From NCBI GenBank assembly GCA_046297695.1, contig JBKBHF010000042.1, positions 1-36,874 on the forward strand: 36,874 bases of DNA. Direction: 5' to 3'. Below are positions 32,024 through 36,874 of the stretch, piece after piece. Both the position numbers and the translations under genes were made by a program. Numbering within the stretch: position 1 is the first letter of the stretch; each line of letters starts with the position of its first letter. The DNA is from Permianibacter sp046297695 (lineage in GTDB: Bacteria > Pseudomonadota > Gammaproteobacteria > Enterobacterales > Permianibacteraceae). The notes under the pieces are model-generated. The model did no database searches. It saw nothing but the letters and a program-made list of their open reading frames with translations, and was not told the origin of the DNA.

Positions 32024-33169
32024 TCAGCTGGCGGGGCGGTCGTCTTCGCGCTCGGACAGCAACGGTGCGTCAGTATGGCGGTTGTCGGGCGTGGCTGCAG
32101 CAGCGGTCTGGGCGTCGCCTGCGGCGCGCTGGCAATGCGAGCCCGGCGGCTGCGGTGCCGGCTGGATGCTCGGCCCGGCGGTCGGCCGGCGGATACGCAC
32201 CCAGTCGCCCGGGCGGACGCTGCCAGCCGCCAAGGTCAGCGGCCAGGCCTCGCGGATGGCGCCGTCCCCGGCGGCCAGGCGGATCTGGCCGATGGCATGT
32301 TCGCGGTGATCCCGGTGGTACAGCGTCAGCTCCTGATGACCGCGCAGCCAGCGTTCGGGGTCGGCCAGTTGCAGCCGGTTGCCGCGCACCGCGACCACAT
32401 TCAGTGATTGCTGCTCATGGCCGTGCATGGCGTCGAGCCAGGCGACGATGCGGTTGAACGCGGCGAGGCTGGCCTGGCCGATGCTGCTGTGCCGGTACTC
32501 GCTGCTGAACGATGCGGGTTCCGGCGTCACCGCCGTCATCGGCGCCTCGCGCAGACGCAGGCAGCTGTCGCCATCGACATGTACCGTCAATCGGCGCAGA
32601 TGGCCATGCGCCGGATCCTGCAAGAGGGCTTCGACGGTCACCGCCAGCGGTTGCGGTTCTTCCGCCACCCAGCTGCGCCAGTAGCTGCGGGTCTGTTGCC
32701 AGAAACCGCTGCGCTCGCCACGCCGGTACGGTGGCTGGTAACGCAGGATGCGGACGCTGAGCCGTGCGCTGTCGCTGTGCTTGCTGAAATGGTTTTCATC
32801 GGTGTTGATACCAGCCAGATCGGACTGGTCGTCCAGTACGACAAACCGACCGCTGCCTTGCAGCTGTCCGGCCAGCAGCGCATCCAGCACGGCCACCGGC
32901 ACGCCATCGCGTTCGGCATCATCGCGATCGGCCTTGGCATTGATGTCCTCGCTGCTGGTGGCGCTGTCATTGCGCAGCAGCGCCAGCCGCAGCGGGATCG
33001 GCTCGCTGGGCCGTGGTTGCAGTCGGGCGTCGGCCCAGGCCTGCAGCTCATAGCCGCGCAGCTGCACGGTTTCGGCATCGTCACCGGCAGATGCCTGCGC
33101 GGCTGCAAGCAGGCAGACCAGGACGGTCAGCGGCCGGCGCAAGCTGACGAAAGCAGACTGACCTGGCAT
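32024..33169 (-). CDS. Secreted protein of unknown function, CsgG/FlgT-like features
   Basis: I do not recognise a firm family. The 381-residue protein has a signal peptide (about 1-28, VLVCLLAAAQASA) and an N-terminal domain with VAVLDALLAGQLQGSGRFVVLDDQSDLAGI (about 92-120). That pattern is seen in CsgG- and FlgT-type proteins that bind in the periplasm. A C-terminal beta-rich part has NRLQLADPERWLRGHQELTLYHRD and SVRPGDWVRIRR, and the last 45 residues are low-complexity and hydrophilic. FlgT is a flagellar H-ring protein, but no flagellar gene is nearby. The ATG at 33169 has GGGAG 7 nt upstream. It is divergent from the VOC gene. Confidence 0.6.
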   Translation of the reverse strand: MPGQSAFVSLRRPLTVLVCLLAAAQASAGDDAETVQLRGYELQAWADARLQPRPSEPIPLRLALLRNDSATSSEDINAKADRDDAERDGVPVAVLDALLAGQLQGSGRFVVLDDQSDLAGINTDENHFSKHSDSARLSVRILRYQPPYRRGERSGFWQQTRSYWRSWVAEEPQPLAVTVEALLQDPAHGHLRRLTVHVDGDSCLRLREAPMTAVTPEPASFSSEYRHSSIGQASLAAFNRIVAWLDAMHGHEQQSLNVVAVRGNRLQLADPERWLRGHQELTLYHRDHREHAIGQIRLAAGDGAIREAWPLTLAAGSVRPGDWVRIRRPTAGPSIQPAPQPPGSHCQRAAGDAQTAAAATPDNRHTDAPLLSEREDDRPAS

Positions 33170-33185
33170 GAGGAAACTCCCGCGC

Positions 33186-33191
33186 TATAGT
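33186..33191 (+). promoter_or_regulatory. Possible -10 element for the VOC gene
   Basis: TATAGT lies 34 nt upstream of the VOC gene start, in the short divergent gap. The position fits a -10 box, but no good -35 is found at 16-18 nt, so this is weak. Confidence 0.25.
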
Positions 33192-33224
33192 GCATGTCGG
33201 GCATATCGGCCGCGGGAGGCAAAA

Positions 33225-33626
33225 ATGAAGGGAAGCGACGAGACCGCCAGTATTGCCTTGGGCGGCATCTTTTTGCAGGCCGACAATCCTGCCGCGCTTG
33301 CGGATTGGTATCAGCAACACTTTGGGCTGGGATTTGCCGCCAATGGCGGCGTGCACTTTTGCTCGCCGGCGCCCATCACGGCAGTCGCCGCAGGCGGCTA
33401 CCCGGTATTCAGTCTGTTTCCGCGCGACAACCCTTACTTCAACGGCAGTCCGCTGATCCTGAATTTCGTCGTCGCCGATCTGCTCGCCACCTTGCAGCGA
33501 CTGACCGCCGAAGGCGTTGCCGTCGAAGCCGAAATCGAAGATGGCGAGTACGGCAAGTTCGGCTGGTTGACCGATCCGGCCGGCCATCGCATCGAGCTGT
33601 GGCAACCGCCGGAGCATCAACCATGA
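33225..33626 (+). CDS. VOC-superfamily protein (glyoxalase/dioxygenase fold)
   Basis: A 133-residue single-domain protein with the vicinal-oxygen-chelate pattern: IALGGIFLQADNPAALADWYQQHFGLGF at the N-terminus, a middle strand FSLFPRDNPY, LNFVVADLLATLQRLTAEGVAV, and the C-terminal GKFGWLTDPAGHRIELWQP with the metal-ligand Glu in IELW. Family members include glyoxalases, dioxygenases and resistance proteins; the substrate cannot be inferred. The ATG at 33225 follows GGGAGG at good spacing; the frame open from 33168 has no matching start signal. It overlaps the next gene by ATGA, so the two are translationally coupled. Confidence 0.85.
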   Translation: MKGSDETASIALGGIFLQADNPAALADWYQQHFGLGFAANGGVHFCSPAPITAVAAGGYPVFSLFPRDNPYFNGSPLILNFVVADLLATLQRLTAEGVAVEAEIEDGEYGKFGWLTDPAGHRIELWQPPEHQP

Positions 33627-33991
33627 GCGACGAAAACGCTGGCGCCGTTTTCCATGACTTGAAAGCGTTGCTGACACCGTACCAATCACGGCTGGTACTG
33701 GTGCACGACAGCGCCGACCACTATTACCTCGACACGGCCTTCTTGATGCCGAACAAAAAGCCGCTGTTCTTTGCCGCGGTGAAAATCGGCAAAGCCTATG
33801 TCAGTTTCTATTTGATGCCGGTTTATGTCTTTCCAGATCTGCTGGATGAAATGCCGGCAGCCCTGCGCGCGCGCATGCAGGGGAAATCCTGCTTCCATTT
33901 CACCACGCTGACAGCCGAGCAGCGCACGGCGCTGCAGCAACTGGTGGCGCGCAGCGTCGAACGCTACCGCGCGCAGGGCTATCTCAACTAG
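33623..33991 (+). CDS. Small conserved-looking protein of unknown function, coupled to the VOC gene
   Basis: The 122-residue protein is soluble and has a compact alpha/beta look. Recognisable strings are DHYYLDTAFLMPNKKPLFFAAVKIGK, YVSFYLMPVYVFPDLLDEMP and MQGKSCFHFTTLT. I recall similar 115-130-residue proteins with these strings in several bacterial phyla but know no function or name. The ATG overlaps the VOC stop (ATGA). Its stop overlaps by 8 nt the stop of the convergent diguanylate-cyclase gene, so the two transcripts run into each other. No signal peptide or membrane helix was seen. Confidence 0.75.
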   Translation: MSDENAGAVFHDLKALLTPYQSRLVLVHDSADHYYLDTAFLMPNKKPLFFAAVKIGKAYVSFYLMPVYVFPDLLDEMPAALRARMQGKSCFHFTTLTAEQRTALQQLVARSVERYRAQGYLN

Positions 33992-35276
33992 TGCTGCAGG
34001 TGCGGTTGCGGCCGCTTTGCTTGGCGAGGTAGAGCGAGCGGTCGGCACGGGAATAGAGGGCGGCAAAGCCCTCGTCATGTGCCTGTAGCGTGGTCAGGCC
34101 GATGCTGATGGTCACGTTCAGCGACGCGCTGCCCGGTACGGCAAACCTGGCCGCCTCGACCGCCAGTCGAATGCGCTCCGCCAGTGCAAGCGCCCGGTGG
34201 AGTTCCGTGTCCGGCAGCAGCACCGCAAACTCCTCGCCGCCGAGCCGGGCCGGCAAATCTTCCTTGGGCAAATTGCCGCGGATGCGCTCGGCGATATCGG
34301 CCAGCACCTGATCGCCGACCGGATGACCGTAGCGATCATTGATTTGCTTGAAATGGTCGACATCGAGCATCAGTAACGACAGCGGCAAACCGTGCCGGGT
34401 CGCGCGGGAGAACTCGCGCTCGGGCGAGGCGAGAAACGAACGGCGGTTCGGCAGATTGGTCAGCATGTCGGTAGTCGACAGCCGGGTCAGCTCTTCCTGC
34501 AAGGTGTGCAGTTCGGTGATTTCGGTGGAAAAGCCGATCAGGGTGGGCCGGCTGTCGCCGAGCGCAATCGGCATCTTGATACTCCAGTAATGCGCGGTTG
34601 TGCCATCCGGCGCGGTGAGAAACTCCTGCCCGGCGCAGCGCTCCCCGGTGCTGAACACCTGCCGATCCAGTTCGGTGAAATTGCTGACCGTGCCGGCCGG
34701 AAACAGCTCGTCGTCGGAGCAGCCGATGATCTCCTGCTCCGGTCGGCCGAACAGCTGCGCGAGCTTGTGGTTGACGTAATGAAAACGGCGCTGATCGTCA
34801 CGGATGTAAATGAACGCGTCGACGTTGTTCAGCACCGTCTGCAGCAAGGCACGCTGGCGCGTCAGTTCGCATTCCAGCCGCTTGCGTTCGGTAATGTCGG
34901 TGGAAATGCCGCACATGCCGACAATCCGGCCGCGCTCGTCGCGCAATGGCTTCTTGACCGTCCAGTAAATGCGCTGCCAGCCGCTCGGTTTCAGGCAATT
35001 GATTTCTTCCCGTTCGATGAGCTGGCCATGGTCCAGCACCAGGCGATCGTTCTGGCGCAGCTGATCGGAACTGTCGAGATCGAAGAAATGGCTGTCATCC
35101 TTGCCGAGCACGTCGGCGAGTGGTCGGCCGAACAGGGCCAGCACATAACGGCTGGCGTAGGTGTAGCGGCCGGCCATGTCCTTGGTCAACACATAGGCTC
35201 CCACCTCGTCCAGCACGGCACGCAAGCGGGTCAGCTCGGCATGCAACAACGCGGGATCGGAACCGGACTCCGTCAC
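33984..35276 (-). CDS. PAS-PAS-GGDEF diguanylate cyclase
   Basis: The protein would synthesise cyclic di-GMP from two GTP. With the GTG at 35276 it has 430 residues: PAS 1 (about 15-135, with the PAC-like GRIVGMCGISTDITERKRLE), PAS 2 (about 145-255, ending LIGFSTEITELHTLQEEL) and GGDEF (about 265-430). The active-site motif is GGEEF at 346-350, and DVDHFKQINDRYGHPVGD carries the metal and nucleotide residues. The usual inhibitory-site RxxD five residues before GGEEF reads PKED here, so the Arg is lost. No membrane helix, so it is cytosolic. The start is uncertain: the frame is open to 35411, but the extra residues look random. Confidence 0.88.
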   Translation of the reverse strand: MTESGSDPALLHAELTRLRAVLDEVGAYVLTKDMAGRYTYASRYVLALFGRPLADVLGKDDSHFFDLDSSDQLRQNDRLVLDHGQLIEREEINCLKPSGWQRIYWTVKKPLRDERGRIVGMCGISTDITERKRLECELTRQRALLQTVLNNVDAFIYIRDDQRRFHYVNHKLAQLFGRPEQEIIGCSDDELFPAGTVSNFTELDRQVFSTGERCAGQEFLTAPDGTTAHYWSIKMPIALGDSRPTLIGFSTEITELHTLQEELTRLSTTDMLTNLPNRRSFLASPEREFSRATRHGLPLSLLMLDVDHFKQINDRYGHPVGDQVLADIAERIRGNLPKEDLPARLGGEEFAVLLPDTELHRALALAERIRLAVEAARFAVPGSASLNVTISIGLTTLQAHDEGFAALYSRADRSLYLAKQSGRNRTCSTS

Positions 35277-35578
35277 GACTGCTCGTCCGCCCCTTTGCTG
35301 CCACAAGCATAGTGCGGAAATGCCCGGGGGCGGCCGGGTCCGTGCGGAATACCTGGGGCAGACGTCAGTGAGGGGAGCATGTCGTGAAGACCCTCGCGCA
35401 CAGGGCTTCACTCAGCCTTGGCTGTCCGGGGGGGGGCGTACCGGAAACCTCCGATTCGGACGCCAACTGCTCGTTCAAAGCGTTTCGGTGGCTCTGAGCC
35501 CAGCGCTTGGGCGTGACTGTTCAGCTCGTGCAGGTGCGGTTTTTTCGGTGCCCCAGATCAGGAGATGACATAGATGGA
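35277..35578. other. Non-coding gap between the diguanylate-cyclase gene and the CRISPR array
   Basis: The stretch contains no reading frame I can support. It may include the cyclase promoter. A run of nine G residues lies at 35428-35436. It adjoins the degenerate end of the CRISPR array, so it is the trailer flank, not the leader. Confidence 0.5.
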
Positions 35579-36874
35579 GGGCAAATCCACGCCCGTGATT
35601 GCTCACGGGCGAGACATAGCGCAGCACCTCGTCGTATTGCGCGTGCACGGTTTCAATCCACGCCCGTGATTGCTCACGGGCGAGACGGCCCGTAACAGGC
35701 AGGCGGGCTGCGCCATGCGACGTTTCAATCCACGCCCGTGATTGCTCACGGGCGAGACCATTCAAAAGCTGCGCCAATTACACCGTAGTTACAGTTTCAA
35801 TCCACGCCCGTGATTGCTCACGGGCGAGACATGATAACGTAGCTGCTACTTCTAGATTAACAATGTTTCAATCCACGCCCGTGATTGCTCACGGGCGAGA
35901 CGACTGCCGACGGCCAGCGCCTCGCACGCCAGCTTGTTTCAATCCACGCCCGTGATTGCTCACGGGCGAGACGATCATACCGACAGACTCCTCCTCGCCA
36001 AGAGGAGTGTTTCAATCCACGCCCGTGATTGCTCACGGGCGAGACGATGGTATCGCCAGTTTGACGGCTGCCGGTATGTTTCAATCCACGCCCGTGATTG
36101 CTCACGGGCGAGACATGGTCACTCGCTGGGCGCTTAAGTGGCTCGACATGTTTCAATCCACGCCCGTGATTGCTCACGGGCGAGACTGGAAGATCGTCAA
36201 GAACAGAGACGTAAACAGATTGTTTCAATCCACGCCCGTGATTGCTCACGGGCGAGACGTGTTGGGTCAGAAGACAATAACAACCCCACTAATGTTTCAA
36301 TCCACGCCCGTGATTGCTCACGGGCGAGACCAGCAAATCATCAAAATACACGCCCAGCCCTGAGTTTCAATCCACGCCCGTGATTGCTCACGGGCGAGAC
36401 GCGAGCAGCCCAAACCGCCGAAACCGACTGACAAGTTTCAATCCACGCCCGTGATTGCTCACGGGCGAGACATGCAGACGATCCCCACGCTAAGGGACAG
36501 TTACTAGTTTCAATCCACGCCCGTGATTGCTCACGGGCGAGACTCGCTTGCCGGACGTTCCGACTGCTGCCGATCTGGTTTCAATCCACGCCCGTGATTG
36601 CTCACGGGCGAGACTTCGTCGCTCTGCTCGTAGCATGTCGGTTTACCTGTTTCAATCCACGCCCGTGATTGCTCACGGGCGAGACGCTCACACTGGGCAT
36701 TTACCGACAAAGATACTGGCGTTTCAATCCACGCCCGTGATTGCTCACGGGCGAGACGCGGTCAGCGTGTTTCTGAGGCCACTTTGACTAAGGTTTCAAT
36801 CCACGCCCGTGATTGCTCACGGGCGAGACGTCAGGGTTAGGGCAGGGCAATGATGGCCCTTATGATGTTTCAAT
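35579..36874 (-). CRISPR. CRISPR array, 37-nt repeats, leader-distal end (continues beyond window)
   Basis: Nineteen repeat starts are present, at 35579, 35650, 35722, 35794, 35865, 35936, 36009, 36078, 36150, 36222, 36294, 36364, 36435, 36507, 36578, 36649, 36721, 36793 and 36867; the last is cut by the window edge. There are 18 spacers of 32-37 nt. The 37-nt unit begins GTTTCAATCCACGCC and ends CACGGGCGAGAC, with a perfect dyad CGCCCGTGA/TCACGGGCG around TTGC. Repeats 2-18 are identical. Repeat 1 is degraded at positions 2-5 on the plus strand. Read on the minus strand the unit ends GTGGATTGAAAC, the common 5'-handle form of several type I and III systems, so the array is probably transcribed leftward. 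No cas gene is in the window, so the subtype is open. Confidence 0.98.

Noticed and set aside
35293..35578. CRISPR leader on the left side of the array
   Set aside because: The repeat at this edge is degenerate, which marks the trailer end, and the flank is not AT-rich as leaders usually are.
35857..36787. Open reading frames across the CRISPR array on both strands
   Set aside because: Their peptides are repeated translations of the 37-nt unit (NHGRGLKH or FQSTPVIAHGRD), so they are artefacts of the array.

Overview
The window is about 37 kb of GC-rich chromosome from a gammaproteobacterium. Evidence is the order lolB-ispE-tRNA-Gln opposite hemA-prfA-prmC-moeB, a fused aspartokinase/homoserine dehydrogenase in a thrABC operon with a thr-type attenuator, and Lol-type lipoproteins. 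Gene content does not settle family or genus. Apart from a partial CRISPR array, the left half is core metabolism and envelope biogenesis and the right half is more accessory.

Layout. (1) 84-3695, minus strand: a TPR lipoprotein resembling Pseudomonas LbcA, then lolB, ispE and tRNA-Gln(TTG). (2) 3871-7858, plus strand: hemA, prfA, prmC, moeB, tightly packed. (3) 7901-12243, plus strand: a four-gene exporter made of an HlyD/MacA-like adaptor, a MacB/LolD-type ATPase and two different FtsX-type permeases. (4) 12281-16589, minus strand: three uncharacterised coiled-coil proteins, one membrane-anchored and DUF6384-like, one with a Gly-Phe-rich tail. A hairpin-rich intergenic repeat of about 300 bp lies inside this cluster. 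(5) 16834-17976, plus strand: an OafA-type acyltransferase with a good sigma70-like promoter, divergent from region 4. (6) 18082-23062, minus strand: thrA-thrB-thrC preceded by a Thr-rich leader peptide and a terminator hairpin. (7) 23158-30927, minus strand: a heavy-metal RND efflux locus (Cys/His-rich secreted protein, TolC-like protein, adaptor, CzcA-like pump, His-rich periplasmic protein, NTF2-like protein), with a second palindromic repeat inside it. (8) 31035-33169, minus strand: a LOG-family nucleosidase and a secreted protein with a CsgG/FlgT-like feel. (9) 33225-33991, plus strand: a translationally coupled VOC protein and a small protein of unknown function. (10) 33984-35276, minus strand: a PAS-PAS-GGDEF diguanylate cyclase. 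(11) 35579 to the window end: a CRISPR array of 37-nt repeats (18 complete, one cut by the window edge) with 18 spacers. Its degenerate repeat marks 35579 as the leader-distal end, so the leader and any cas genes should lie to the right, outside this window.

How the genes fit together: hemA makes the committed tetrapyrrole precursor; PrmC methylates the GGQ glutamine of the release factor encoded just upstream; LolB receives lipoproteins at the outer membrane, and its upstream neighbour is itself a lipoprotein. The thr operon converts aspartate to threonine and appears controlled by translation of a threonine-rich leader. The RND locus encodes a full inner-membrane/periplasm/outer-membrane metal pump with three small accessory proteins but no visible regulator. 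The least described unit is the three-gene coiled-coil cluster at 12281-16589, followed by the two-permease exporter. No mobile-element gene, rRNA or prophage gene was seen.
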